Source of the DNA: Nymphalis io | Taxonomy: Eukaryota; Arthropoda; Insecta; Lepidoptera; Nymphalidae | Direction of reading: 5' to 3' | Length of the DNA: 64,000 nt | Assembly (NCBI RefSeq): GCF_905147045.1 | Contig: NC_065899.1 | Span: 5,840,501 to 5,904,500, forward strand | Shown: positions 13,195 through 24,262 of the stretch, one piece after another | Layout of the letters: the number at the start of each line of letters is the position of its first letter | Position numbering within the stretch: position 1 is the stretch's first letter | Program-made: the position numbers and the translations under genes | Notes under the pieces: generated by a model | The model's input: only the letters and a program-made list of their open reading frames with translations | Told to the model about the DNA's origin: nothing | Databases searched by the model: none

Positions 13195-13509
13195 TAATCG
13201 GTTCTCTAAAGCCGTGATGGCCTAGTGGTAATAACGCGTGAATCTTAACCGATAAACGTGGGTTCAAACCCGGGCAAGCACCACTGAATTTTCATGTGCT
13301 TAAATTGTTATTATAATTCATCTATATAAAACATCGTAAGACAACCTGCATGTGTCGAATTTCACTGAAATTCTGTCATATGTGTATTCCACCAACCCAC
13401 ATTGGAGCAGCGTGGTGGAATAAGCTCCAAACCTTCTCCTCAAAAGGGAGAGGAGGCCTTAGCCCAGCAGTGGGACATTCACAGGCTGGTACTGTAATCG
13501 GTTCTCTAA
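13195..13509 (+). repeat. SINE family A copy, full length, with 15-bp target-site duplication
   Basis: The element at 13210-13494 has a tRNA-like head (GCCGTGATGGCCTAGTGG, B-box GGTTCAAACCC), the body block TTTTCATGTGCTTAA, the block ACCAACCCACATTGGAGCAG, and the tail AGCCCAGCAGTGGGACATTC with ACAGGCTGGTACTG. The flanks carry the identical 15-mer TAATCGGTTCTCTAA at 13195-13209 and 13495-13509. An exact TSD and intact structure point to LINE-style insertion and relative youth. Confidence 0.92.
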
Positions 13510-14077
13510 CCAATTGCCTCTTAATTTATATACAGTCACATTAAAACGGCTTGGTGGTAAAATGTTATAACTAAATATTATAACAGTTACTAGACATAGT
13601 TATATGATGATGGTTATATTATGGTATGGCCATATAGTTCTAAACTGTAAATTACATGAAAAATCATGAAATAATTAATGATAATTTATATTTAGAATGT
13701 TTGCATATGTGCGTTGATTCTGATCCAGTATTCGTGCCGTGTCTTATGGAAACTCCCAAGAGACCAGTTAAATATTTTATTCCACAATAAATCGTCTACA
13801 CTTGCAGGGCTGGCACATACTGTATCCAATTTTCCAAAAGTTTTGAGCAATTCTAATGCTTTATTTTCATAACTTTGTTATTGAATAAATTATTTTACGC
13901 AACTATGTTACATATATAAATATGTATATATATAAATAAATATGTATATAGCAAGCATGACCGCGACAAAATATAAATCGAAATAATACTTAAAATACAA
14001 ATATTAAGTAAAGTAAGTTAACAGACTGTAAATAACCCAATGCTGAGCAATTGCTTCTTGAGGAGTAGGTTTGGAAT
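13510..14077. other. AT-rich non-coding stretch
   Basis: No gene supported. A TATA/ATAAATATG-rich low-complexity patch lies near 13915-13950. Confidence 0.55.
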
Positions 14078-14364
14078 ATTTTTTTATATAGAATAGAAAG
14101 GCGGACAAGCATATGGGCCACCTGATGGTAAGTGGTCACCAACGCCCATAGACATTGACATTGAAAGAAATGTTAACTATCGCTTACATCACCAATGTGC
14201 CACCAACCTTGGGAACTAAGATGTTATGTCCCTTGTGCCTGTATTTACACTGGCTCACTCACCCTTCAAATCGGAACACAACAATACCAAGTACTGTTGT
14301 TTTGCGGTGGAATATCTGATGAGGAGGTAGTACCTACCCAGACGAGCGTGCACAAAGCTCTACT
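14078..14364 (-). repeat. SINE family B copy
   Basis: The same blocks as the copy at 9715, read on the minus strand, with the A-tail represented by T-runs at about 14079-14085. It ends at CACAAAGCTCTAC, short of the full start of the family. Confidence 0.85.
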
Positions 14365-15184
14365 GTACTACTTAATAAAAGTTCGGTTACAGAGACACAC
14401 GCAGGTTTCCGCATTAATTCCGCATTAATTATTTTTTCCACTGCTGCACGTAATGAATTTTAAACATTTGAAAGCTCAATCTTCGATCAAGATTTTCTAA
14501 TTACAACGCTGATTACACTTTGCAATAATACATATCATATAATAAATGAATATAAGTAAGACAAGAATTTGTGCATTGTTTTTATTAACCTAACATATTC
14601 AACCCTTAGTCTTTGTAAGTATGATGTTATGTGCAGTGGGCATACAGCGTGAAGTGTCATTTGAAACTGCGCTAGTTTTACAAGACATAAAAACTGAAAA
14701 GAACTAAGTGCTCTCAAAACATGTTAGCGTTTGGCAAAAAGGCTAGCTGTTACCAAGCTGTTTTATGATGTCTTTTATACGAAGAATATTCTTTTATGTT
14801 TAGAGGAGTGGAAAGACTACGTTACGTATAGTTGGGCAAATAATGAAGCCGTTTACATACAGATAAAACGGTCGATTGTTCTTTATTTATCCGAGTACTA
14901 TTGCTTTAGGAAATATCATATCAAATAAGAATATAACTGTTTGTCTAGGATGGAAGTTCAATGAAAATCCTTAAAAATATTTATTTTTTACAATAAAAAA
15001 ACTATCGATCTGTTACTCTGAGATTTGTTTATCATAATTTAAAATATTTATTATATCTTAGGGTACTGTTTAAAAAGACGTAAAATATATTTTTGTTTTA
15101 TTTTCAATAAACATATTATCATTATTTATAAAAAATTTCAATTACAGCATATTATATGGTTATTTATATTAGTAAGTAAGAAAC
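14365..15184. other. AT-rich non-coding stretch
   Basis: Nothing recognisable. Short ORFs on both strands (60-65 codons) lack domains. Confidence 0.5.
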
Positions 15185-15522
15185 AATCTGTAAATGTTTT
15201 TCCTTTACTGCCGAGCAAGAGATAAATTATAAAGATAAATTAAGCACATAAAAAATGAAGGGTGCTTACCTGGGTTTGAACCTGGTCACGCGGTCTTGTT
15301 ATAGTGTCATGGTAGCACGTGCAAGCGAACACGTGGCGCTCCTCGTTAAGACGGAAAGGATACCGTTGGTTTTTTAGTGGGTATTCCGATGTTCGTGGTG
15401 CACTCGGCGCCTTGGACGCCGCCTTGGCCCCACATACCCCCCCCCTGTTTCCGAAGGGGAAACGCGCAATGCGTTAAAAAAAGGTCTCGCGGTCTCACCA
15501 TTGGACCATGTCGACTCTCAAT
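15185..15522 (-). repeat. SINE family A copy interrupted by a retroelement tail
   Basis: Read on the minus strand the tRNA-like head (TGGTCCAATGG) is at about 15496-15522. The B-box GGTTCAAACCCAGGTAAG and body (ATGTGCTTAATTTATC, then CTGCTCGG-like block) lie at 15185-15283. The two halves are separated by the insertion at 15297-15482, flanked by a 13-bp duplication. Confidence 0.75.
15297..15482 (+). mobile_element. GC-rich non-LTR retrotransposon 3' tail nested in a SINE
   Basis: This 186-bp insert ends in an A-run and is flanked by GGTCACGCGGTCT (15284-15296) and GGTCTCGCGGTCT (15483-15495), a 13-bp target duplication with one mismatch. The internal block with TTAAGACGG and TTTAGTGGGTATTCCG matches the reverse complement of 59385-59590, so the two are one family. 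The GTTTTAGTGGGTA ... CCCACATA layout also resembles the tail at 46050-46171. The parent LINE clade is not established. Confidence 0.7.
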
Positions 15523-17204
15523 AGATGTTACGTAGAAGTTATAATATATTTGATTATATAGTATACTGGTCTCAATATCGTATAAATTGATGGACGTCAT
15601 GGCGTCGACCTTGCTTTATTTATTATACAACAGGGCGCATCTATCATTCCATGGAAAATTCCATGACGTAATTTCCTAGAACCGATTAATTTTCTACCAC
15701 TATTCATTTAATAGTTTCTATATAATAATATCAGAAGATATGTATTAAATATAGCATCAAATAAAATATAGCATGCACATATTTTTAGCATTCTAAAACA
15801 TTACAAAAGGAGAGGTCTTGTTAAAAACAATCTTTTATAAACTATTCGATTCAAAAATAAATACCATGAAATTTATATAACAAATATTAAAAAAAAAAAA
15901 TATCTTTTCTGTTATTGTTGAATTCAATATGAATCTGAAAATAAAACGTTAATAGTAATTGAACTATTATAACTTACAATATTCCGTTTATCTATACAAA
16001 ATTTCTATATAAATGAAGTGTCCATAATAATAAAATTAAAACTTATACTGCTATCTGTAGTAATTTGTTCAGACTTTTAGGATTAAAAAACTTTAATAAA
16101 AAGGAATCGCTCTTCGAACAATAATAAGAAAACAAAAGATAAGGCTTTAATAATTTAAGAGTCGAAATTGCCTTTAAACAATATTTTAATCTAAAAAGTA
16201 TTTTTCTTAAATTTAATATATTTTTCTTAAATGTATTACACATGATTTAGATTAAAATATTATATAATTATTTATTCTTATTCAGTTATTTTGACCATTT
16301 TATTCATATATAATTTAACAAAGTACTCAAATGTCTGTGCATGATGGTGTAAAAAAGATTTTCCTTACACAAACTCATGAATGCAACATGCCCCTAAAAT
16401 ATTTTTCTTGTCAATGCGCTGCACAAATGCGAATTTAAAACTTTTCACTGTAAACTATTTTTTTATATATTTCTTTCATGGTACTGAGGGGTTCATAATT
16501 CAACATCCATTCGGGTGCAAATCTATAACAGCGGGAACCAATTTTGCACTAATTTATTCTCAAGAATGATGTAAGCTAATCTTTATTATATAGTTATCGA
16601 AAAAATTCAAATATTCCACCGAGTAAACAATTTACCTACATAATTAGTGCGAATCTGAAAAGGTCAGTCGGTGATTGTCTTAGAAAGGCGACTTGTTTTT
16701 ATAGGAATGGCGCAAAAAATGTAATTAGTTTAATTTCATCTAATTTAGTCTTGCGTTGCCTTTTGTTTTTTGTTGTTTGATGTGGTTCAAATTAAGACGC
16801 ATTTAGGGGTTCCGTTAGTGTTCAACATTATTTTTAAAGCAGTGTTAATTTTTATATATAGTTTGTTTTTTACTATGTGTTGTCAACTTAAAAAGTATTA
16901 AATTTTTATTTATATCGAATTAAAATATTTTTATATTATCATTAAATAAAAGCTATTTTACAGGATGTATGTATATATATATCCTTGTGTACATAGGTAT
17001 AACTGACTCACTTTTTGGTTTAGAGGCTAGTTTACATGGTTGGTAAATAGGTTTTCGAAACCCCGGGTCGTACCAATAAATGTTACCTGCGTGTGACTGT
17101 AGCGTATGAAGTGTATACGATTGTCAAATCCGTCTCCCGATTCCGTCTGATTTTCTTTCAACTATTTTTATCACCAAATTGAACCAGTTTACGCATATAA
17201 AATT
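15523..17204. other. AT-rich non-coding stretch
   Basis: No gene or clear repeat identified. ORFs at 16043-16243 and 16381-16569 are low-complexity and unsupported. Confidence 0.5.
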
Positions 17205-17495
17205 GACTGGTGGTAGGGCTGTGTTTAAGCTCGTCTGGGTAGGTACCACCCACTCATCAGATATTCTACTGCAAAACAGCAGTACTTGATATTTTTGTGT
17301 TCCGGTTTGAAGGATGAGTGAGCCAGTGTAATTACAGGCACAAGGGACATAAGATCTTAGTTCCCAAGGTTGGTGGCGCATTGGCTATGTAAGCGATGGT
17401 TGACATTTCTTATAATGGCGATGTCTAAGGGCGTTGGTGACCACTAACCATCAGGTGGCCCATATGCTCGTCCGCCTACCTAGTCTAAAAAAATA
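17205..17495 (+). repeat. SINE family B copy, near full length
   Basis: It runs from GACTGGTGGTAGGGCTG through GTACCACCCACTCATCAG, a GATGAGTGAGCCAG block and CCACTAACCATCAGGTGG to an A-rich tail. An ORF on the opposite strand (17124-17381) is a shadow of this repeat. Confidence 0.87.
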
Positions 17496-17511
17496 AATAA
17501 AAGAAAAATGG

Positions 17512-17748
17512 AAATATCCCATAGCTGGGCTAAGGCCTCCTCTCATTTTAAGGTGAAAGTTTACAGCTTATTCCATCACGCTGCTCCAATGCGGTTTGGT
17601 GAGTGTTGAATTCAAGTGGCAGTTTGCTTACTATTGTAATAGACAGGTTTCCTCACGATAAAGCATTTAGTTGTGCTCGCCTGAATGTGAGCCCACAATC
17701 CTCGGTTAAGATGCACGTGTACTAACCGCTGAGCCATTTCAGTTCATA
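17512..17748 (-). repeat. SINE family A copy, diverged
   Basis: The minus-strand family A tail (from TAGCTGGGCTAAGGCCTCC on plus) is followed by the TCCAATGCGG block and a degraded head ending in TGAGCCATTTCAG. It abuts the A-rich end of the preceding family B copy tail to tail. Confidence 0.7.
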
Positions 17749-18049
17749 TATTACAATAATCTTCATTTATTTTCTTTAATAACTTCATTTAATAACGCCA
17801 TAAACAAGATTTGCCATTTATATAAAATATTTTCTATTAAATTATTTGTAATCAGTCGCATTATTAAACGAAGCTTCTGTATATAAACTAAATCATAGTA
17901 TTTTAAATGAATGAATAAATAAATACTCTTCTACTGTCAATATTAACTGAATAAATACATTAAAAAAGAACATATAAAAAAATGATATTTATATCTTCCT
18001 TTACTTCTATATATTCTATTTCTCCTAATCCTCTATCCTATACTAATAT

Positions 18050-18340
18050 TATATCCTATAGTAATATTATAAATGGAAAAGAAACTGTCTGTTTGTTACG
18101 TTTGCACGAATAAACCACTGAACCGATTTTGATAAAATTTGGTATGATCTTGGCTTGAACCTTTCTCCCCGCCAACACGCAGGCGAAGCCGTGGATGGAA
18201 ACTAGTAATATTATAAATGCGAAGGTAATGATGACTGTCTGCTATGCTTTCACAACTAAACAGAATGTGATGAAGTTTCGTATGAAGCAAGCAAGCATAA
18301 ACTACTTTTTTAAGTAAATATAAAAAAAGTACCAAGTAAT
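18050..18340 (+). repeat. Lepidopteran-type dispersed repeat (family F), two partial units
   Basis: Two units both begin AGTAATATTATAAATG (near 18057 and 18204), followed by CTGTCTGTTTG / CTGTCTGCTATG. The first contains ACCGATTTTGATAAAATTTGG and GGCGAAGCCGTGG. The GCGAAGCCG motif also occurs in reverse at about 32640. The element class (MITE, Helitron or other) is not resolved. Confidence 0.5.
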
Positions 18341-18845
18341 TCTGTTAAAATCGGTGGGTTAGGCTTCCATTTAATTATTAAGCGGTTTTATTTAACTTGA
18401 TCCTGTTCATTTATTTGTCTCAAATCTTGTAAAAGCTTTTACAACCTATTCTTATGAAACTACTTTTACTAAACCTATTCTTATGAAACTTTCCACATAC
18501 ACTGAATCCGTGCGCTCAACCTAGTTTTTCTTTTATAATTTGAGCATAAAGTATGTAGCGTGCGGTTAAGAAAATGTCAGTGTCATAGATTAGCTTATTG
18601 ACATTATTGTCAAACGGACTGTATCTATCGAGATATGAACCAGCCAGTGAGTCAACCTAATTATATATAATATAGGAATCAGACGTGGACAGTGGAACTC
18701 TTCAATCATCACTACGAAGCTTCTCGATATTAAGCTCATTTTGTTGATCATGACGCATTCCTTAATTACTGACCCTCCTCATTATGCGAAAAAAAATCAA
18801 AACTAGTTAATTCCGTAATTCCATAATTTTTTCGTAATTTTTGAG
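18341..18845. other. Non-coding stretch
   Basis: No gene supported. A short direct repeat (CCTATTCTTATGAAACT) occurs at about 18446 and 18475. Confidence 0.5.
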
Positions 18846-19097
18846 AAGGTTTTGGAGCTTATTCCACCACGCAGCTCCAGTGCGGGTTGGTGGAATACAC
18901 ATGTGGCAGAATTTTAGTGAAATTAGACACATGCAGGTTTCCTCACGTGTTTACGCATGTTTTCCTTCACCGTAAAGCACGAGATGAATTATAATCACAA
19001 ATTAAGGACATGAAAATTCAGTGGTGCTTGTCCGGGCTTGAACCAACGATTATCGGTTAAGATTCACGCGTTCCTACCACTGGGCCATCTCGGCTTA
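18846..19097 (-). repeat. SINE family A copy lacking its 3' end
   Basis: The minus-strand element runs from the tRNA-like head (GCCGAGATGGCCCAGTGG at about 19078-19096) through the body and ACCAACCCGCACTGGAGCTG to GGAATAAGCTCCAAAACC. The GGAGAGGAGGCC...CAGCAGTGGG tail is absent. Confidence 0.8.
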
Positions 19098-19198
19098 TAA
19101 AAATTAAAAATATAGAATTAAATAACAATTTAGAAAATAAAAATAGAGATAAAAACGATTACTTATTTTTTTTAACTTATTTTTATATTTAGTTAATA

Positions 19199-20493
19199 TT
19201 AGGTTCTTACATATGAAATTAGCCTATTGTCGTGCTGACCACTTTGATCTGAAATAACTCCTCTTTGGTAAATAACTCTAAGCTCAAATTTATAAATTCA
19301 TTTAGCTGGTACATTTGAGTTTTGAAAACAGTCATTCATTGGTTTTTTTTTCTCATGGTTTTTGTCTTTGGCGTCGCTTATTACCGCACAGTGGAAAACA
19401 TGAAATATCGTTATATTTACGAGTACATGTTCTATCGTGGCACCAATGCTGCAGAAACAGCTCGAAGGATTAATGATGTATACGGCGCTGGTATCGCAAA
19501 AGAAAGCACGGCACGTTTTTGGTTTCAACGTTTTTGTTCTGGAAATTTCAACCTTCAGAACCAACCCCGAGGACAGCTGGAGACCAAAGTGGAAAATGAA
19601 GAATTAAAGGCTATTGTGGAAGCGGATCCATCACAGAGCACTTCAGAGATAGCCGCAGGCTTCGAGGTAAGTTATAAAACTTTATTAATCCACTTAAAGC
19701 AAATCGGGAAAGTAAAAAAAATTGAATGATGGGTACCTCATGAATTGAGTGAATCAAACTTGCAAACACGCGTCGACTGCTATGTTACTTTGCTCAACCG
19801 ACTCAATAATCAAGGTATTTTCAATCGAATCATTACTTATGATGAAAAGTGGATACTGTACGATAATCGGAAGCGCTCGTTGCAATGACTGAACCCTGGA
19901 GATCTAGCCAAATCCTGCCCTAAACGAAAATTGACTCAGAAAAAGTTACTTGTGAGTGTTTGGTGGACTAGCGCTGGTGTCTTTCAATACAGCTTTCTTA
20001 AATCTGGCCAAACGATTACAGCAGATATCTATTGTCAGCAACTGCAAACCATGAAGGAAGAACTAGCTGCTAAGCAACTGAGATTGGTCAATCGCTCTAG
20101 GCCATTGCTGCTTCACGATAACGCAAGACCACACACTGCACAACAAACAACCACTAAGTTAGATGAGCTACAATTGGAATGTCTGCGGCATCCACCACAC
20201 TCCCCGAACCTTGCTCCAACAGATTACCATTTTTTCCGGAATTTCGACAACTTCTTAAAGAAAAAAAATTCAACTCCGATGCGGCAGTCCAAACCGCCTT
20301 CAAAGAGTTTATTGATTCTCGCCCCCATGGTTTTTTTAGTAAAGGGATCAATGAACTAGTTATGAGATGGCAAAAGTGCATAGATAACAATGGTGCATAC
20401 TTTGATTAATTAAATATATTTTACAAAAAAAAGTTGACTTTATATTCCTCCCGTAAAAAACGCAAATTTCATATGTCCTTGCATAAGTCCTAA
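19199..20493 (+). mobile_element. mariner (Tc1/mariner) DNA transposon
   Basis: The unit is about 1.3 kb, the normal mariner size. The ends carry an inverted pair: ACATATGAAATTAGC inside the left end (near 19210) and GCAAATTTCATATGT inside the right end (near 20463). Outer termini TTAGG.../...CCTAA are flanked by TA. It contains one transposase-derived reading frame (19400-20409). By sequence style it belongs with the insect cecropia-like / SETMAR-type mariners. Confidence 0.88.
19400..20409 (+). pseudogene. mariner transposase, inactivated
   Basis: The frame opens with MKYRYIYEY and keeps the HTH region (GTNAAETARRIND) and the DNA-binding/linker part. The catalytic DD34D triad is all present: Asp of TYDEKW (codon 19841), Asp of LHDNARPH (codon 20117), and Asp of APTDYHFF, with 34 residues between the last two. 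Defects are TGA at 19727-19729 (in place of an expected Arg), TGA at 19886-19888 (in place of an expected Trp) and a one-base frameshift in the A-run at about 20261-20268. The C-terminus ends ...CIDNNGAYFD in the shifted frame. A normal mariner enzyme is about 345 residues and this frame is of that size. It cannot make an active protein as it stands. Confidence 0.92.
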
Positions 20494-22587
20494 TAATAAG
20501 ACAACAGAAATATTAATTTATAAGGTTCTGGCAGGTAACTATAATTCCATTAATATAGTCATAGCTAGAATGATATAAACAATATCAATTTCATTATGAA
20601 AGTCATAAATACTGATATTGAGACAGCTCGGAAAAGTAATGACGATAGCAGAGTACTTCAATATCAACATTTTAGTGACATTTATCTTTTATTTTATAGC
20701 TAGTAGATTTGACTACTTTGGCTACTTTATATCTCAAGATTTAGTCGTAAATCGTTTAAAATTAAACATAAATACAACCTTCTAAATGACAATTCAAATC
20801 TGGACTAAACTACTTGAATAAAATATATTTTGCTTTTTTAAGGATGATTAAAATAATGTTATTGTAAAATTGAAAGAAGTGTTTAAGCGGAATATAATTT
20901 TAAAAATTAAACGTTCATAAAGTATCGCGCAGCACTGATTAATTATTATTATTAATGCAGACCCTGTACTTTTGAATGTGATACCAAGTTAGCCGAGCGA
21001 GTGAACTTTTGCAATTAGGTGGAGAACGGAGACAAATTTTCTTTGTCGCGTTGATAATATTAAAGTTTAAAGACCTAGACGTCGAACGCAAAAATTAAGA
21101 AATGTCTGGTAAGGGTCCAATTTAAGCATCGTATTTTAATTTATTCCTATTATTTTAATTTTTTAGCTATAATTTTCTGAATAATAGAAATTGTTTATTC
21201 CTACCATTTTATTAAATTATTTTTAATGCTTAAATTGCTTTCGTCGTCGGAACGACGTTTGTTAACTGCACGTAGTTGCTTTACAAATTCTTAACAACGT
21301 AAAAAATAGAATATGAATTCATTTATTTCCTTAAGTAGCCAGCAATTGTTCCTGTTTTAGTTTATTTATGTTTAATGGAATTTAATTATAATGTCATTAT
21401 TAATAGTTTTGGAATAAGTACACTTTGAAATAAATCGGGTACTTTTTAAATTTTTCATTTGTTGTCAATTTTAAATGGCTAGTTAATAGTAAGAAAACAA
21501 GCCAGTGGTATTAACACAGCAAAAAAGCTCTGGTAATGCTTCGGGAGGATAAAACTGTTATTATTATTTAATGGTGAGTTTTGGGAGACTATGGTTTACA
21601 TCATCAAATAGCATTCTTTAATGAATATCGTTTGTGAGCTAATAAATAATAATAAGTACGTATTGAGGGTACAATTAGTGTAGAGAATATAAAAACAAAA
21701 AAATATATAATACACAAGACGATGACGTTTTATTTTGCTTATATCGGTTCTGCTATTTACTACTATTTTATGTTATAATAGTAGACGTGTTCCAGGAGAC
21801 TATGGCTCCCATCACCGTAGAACATGTCTCGATTAATTAAGTTTGTGAATCTCGAAATAGTAAGTAATAATAATAATAATATTATGTATATAATTAAGAT
21901 ATAATTAGTGAAAATGACAGATAACACAATAAGTCGTGCTTACACTATGAATAGGGTTAAATATTTTGTCAGTTTTGACTGATCACCCGTTTGGATCTGG
22001 TAGGTGCTCGATACTATTTTTCTTCTATTTAAATCTGCGGTTAAGATTTATTATATAATTAATTATTTTATTATGTAAACCTATTTAAAGGAATGCCAAA
22101 AAGACAAATTTATAATTTAAGTCAACCTTCATTTGTTATATCTGCAAAGTTTGTACAATCGGATTTGAAACTAGATAATAATTTTACAACTCGAAGGAGA
22201 GTAGATTGACAAGAATTCGATCCTAAGAAAGTCGTCGCCGACAATATTTTTAAAGTTACGACTTTTAATGGCTCTCGACAAGCACCTTTCTCTTTTGTTT
22301 CCTTATTTATTAAGTTTGACTGTTGGAGAATTGTTAAAATTAGTTTTTCGTATGTTTTTATTTGTATTTTATTTTTAAGTAACATAATTTCGTATACGTT
22401 ATCATTTACATCTTTCTTATTAATTGTAATAACAAAGTTCATAATATCAAAAAGTTGTGTAAAATAGTACAATTATCTATTAGTACATCTAATAGTTTCA
22501 GTATTTAACGAATAATTATAATAGAGAGACATACTACTATTATTACCTTCCTATGGGAAGCATTTGGAAATGCATTTTAATGAGTTA
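20494..22587. other. AT-rich non-coding stretch with one candidate 5' exon
   Basis: No gene is firmly supported. It contains the short ATG-plus-donor candidate at 21102. A 116-codon minus ORF at 22122-22472 has no recognisable domain and is about the length expected by chance. Confidence 0.45.
21102..21108 (+). other. Candidate start-codon exon ending in a splice donor
   Basis: AGAAATGTCTG|GTAAGG gives Met-Ser plus one base before a strong GTAAG donor. It is preceded by about 120 bases of less AT-rich sequence that could be a 5' UTR. Very short first coding exons are common in insects, but no partner exon was found. Confidence 0.22.
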
Positions 22588-22800
22588 ATTGGTCACCACT
22601 AACCATAGACACTGCCTCTTCTGCCTGTAATGTTGGCGCTGGTGACCACTTACCGTAAGGTGGCCCATATGCTCGTCCGTCTTCCTATACTATAAAAAAA
22701 TGTACTGGCTCGCTTTTCCTTCAAGCCAGATCACAGCGGTACAGTATTTTATTATTTGTGGTTAATATCTGATAAGTGGATAGTCATGGCTTGCATAACA
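22588..22800. repeat. SINE family B fragments in opposite orientations
   Basis: A plus-oriented 3' end (GGTGACCACTTACCGTAAGG to CTATAAAAAAA, 22636-22700) is followed at once by a minus-oriented 5' part (CTGGCTCGC... to ATATCTGATAAGTGG, 22703-22800). Another minus fragment precedes it (22588-22632). The pieces are diverged. Confidence 0.6.
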
Positions 22801-23021
22801 CTGAATATATAAAGATGATGATTTTCAACCACAAGAACAGAAAAATACATAAAACGTCACAACATGATATATTTACCGTCGCATATACTTAATTTATTGT
22901 TATCAAAATTGTTTGTTACTTAAAACACCTAAGCAATTGCAATCAAACACTTAAACACTTGCAATGCTACACCACAAGTGGCAAATAGGTCACGTTGATT
23001 CTTATCAAAACAGTTTACTGA

Positions 23022-23105
23022 GCCAGAGTAATTATAGGCACATGGAATATCGAAGTAATTCATAGGTTAATAGCAAGTTGGTAATATAATGAGTGGCTCA
23101 TTCTA
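23022..23105 (+). repeat. Degraded SINE family B fragment
   Basis: TGAGCCAGAGTAATTATAGGCACA followed by an altered GGGACATAACATCTTAG region. The rest is not recognisable. Confidence 0.45.
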
Positions 23106-24170
23106 ATTACAATGCAAATGGAATTAAGTTTGCAGTAAACGAATACAAAACATCGTGAGAAAACGAGACTGTTTCAACAAACAGAGAACACTTTTCTTTT
23201 CACTCAAGGAATTGTAGACTCAAATCCTCTTCTATAATTGAAGTGAAAGCCCCAAACCAACCGTGACACCAAATTTCTATAAATATATCTTAAGCCTTAA
23301 AAATATAAATTTGTCTCTCGCTAAAAATGAAATTTATATTATAATATAATATGATTCAATTTTGTAGTCAGTTTTTTACCGAAAATAAAACAGTAATATT
23401 GAAAATATTCAAGAATATTGTAAACGAAAAGTGCCTCACGCTATATCGAACATAAGATTTATGCCTTCGTATATATTACATCAAAAAATCATAACCTTAT
23501 TGTGATAAATTAGGGCGATGTGAAATTTATATCCAAGTACACCAGGTAGGCAGTGGTTTTTCATCATAGTTACAGCATGGGTCATATCAGACTGGATGTC
23601 TTCGAATTTTGAACCTTATGATATTTATTTTAAGCTTTGTTCAACATATGCTTCTAAAAGACCACTCTTAACGATGATACATCGGTGATTTATTGCTTTT
23701 GTCAGCCTTCAGACCCTCCTAGACCTACCTTTGATAATATTAAAGTTATTGTGTAATACATTCCATGCTTAATATTGCTGAAGATTTCAAAAACGACTCT
23801 TTTATTTCAATCTTCCGCTGTGACTCGTACTTTCTGAGACAAAATAAGAATTTGTATTACTTACTAAACTTAAATGTCTTTTATAAAGTTGTATTATTCT
23901 CATAAATTTATATTATAACAAAATTACACTATATTTTAAAATTAAAACTAAGAATTTATGAGTAAAATAAATAGAAACTAGTCACTGCAAATTTTCTACC
24001 TTTTATTTTGATTAGTTATCTCAATTTTTAGAGTATTTTATTCAATTTATTTGTTAACAACAAAATACTAATGTTTATTTTTAATCTTGGCACCCTGTTA
24101 GCTTGTTTGGGCGCTGCTTAAACTAACAAACATAAACTCTAGAAAAACTAACATTTATAATTAAAACTCG
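23106..24170. other. AT-rich non-coding stretch
   Basis: Nothing recognisable. Confidence 0.45.
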
Positions 24171-24171
24171 C

Positions 24172-24262
24172 ACTGGAGCAGCGCAGGTGGAATAAGCTCC
24201 AAACCTTCTCCTCAAAAAAAAAAAGGGAGAGGAGGCCTTTAGCCCAGCAGTGGTGATTAAAA
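24172..24262 (+). repeat. SINE family A 3' fragment
   Basis: GCACTGGAGCAGCGCAGGTGG leads into CTCCAAACCTTCTCC, an expanded A-run and AGCCCAGCAGTGG. It is the 3' third only. Confidence 0.75.

Noticed and set aside
13210..13280. tRNA gene
   Set aside because: A and B box-like motifs are present, but the sequence continues into a SINE body and a full cloverleaf is not evident. The same applies to heads at 5633, 29631 and 52633.
15346..15600. 84-codon minus ORF
   Set aside because: Covers the nested retroelement tail in a SINE. Not a gene.
22122..22472. 116-codon minus-strand ORF
   Set aside because: No recognisable domain or splice context. An ORF of this length is expected about once by chance in 64 kb of such AT-rich DNA.
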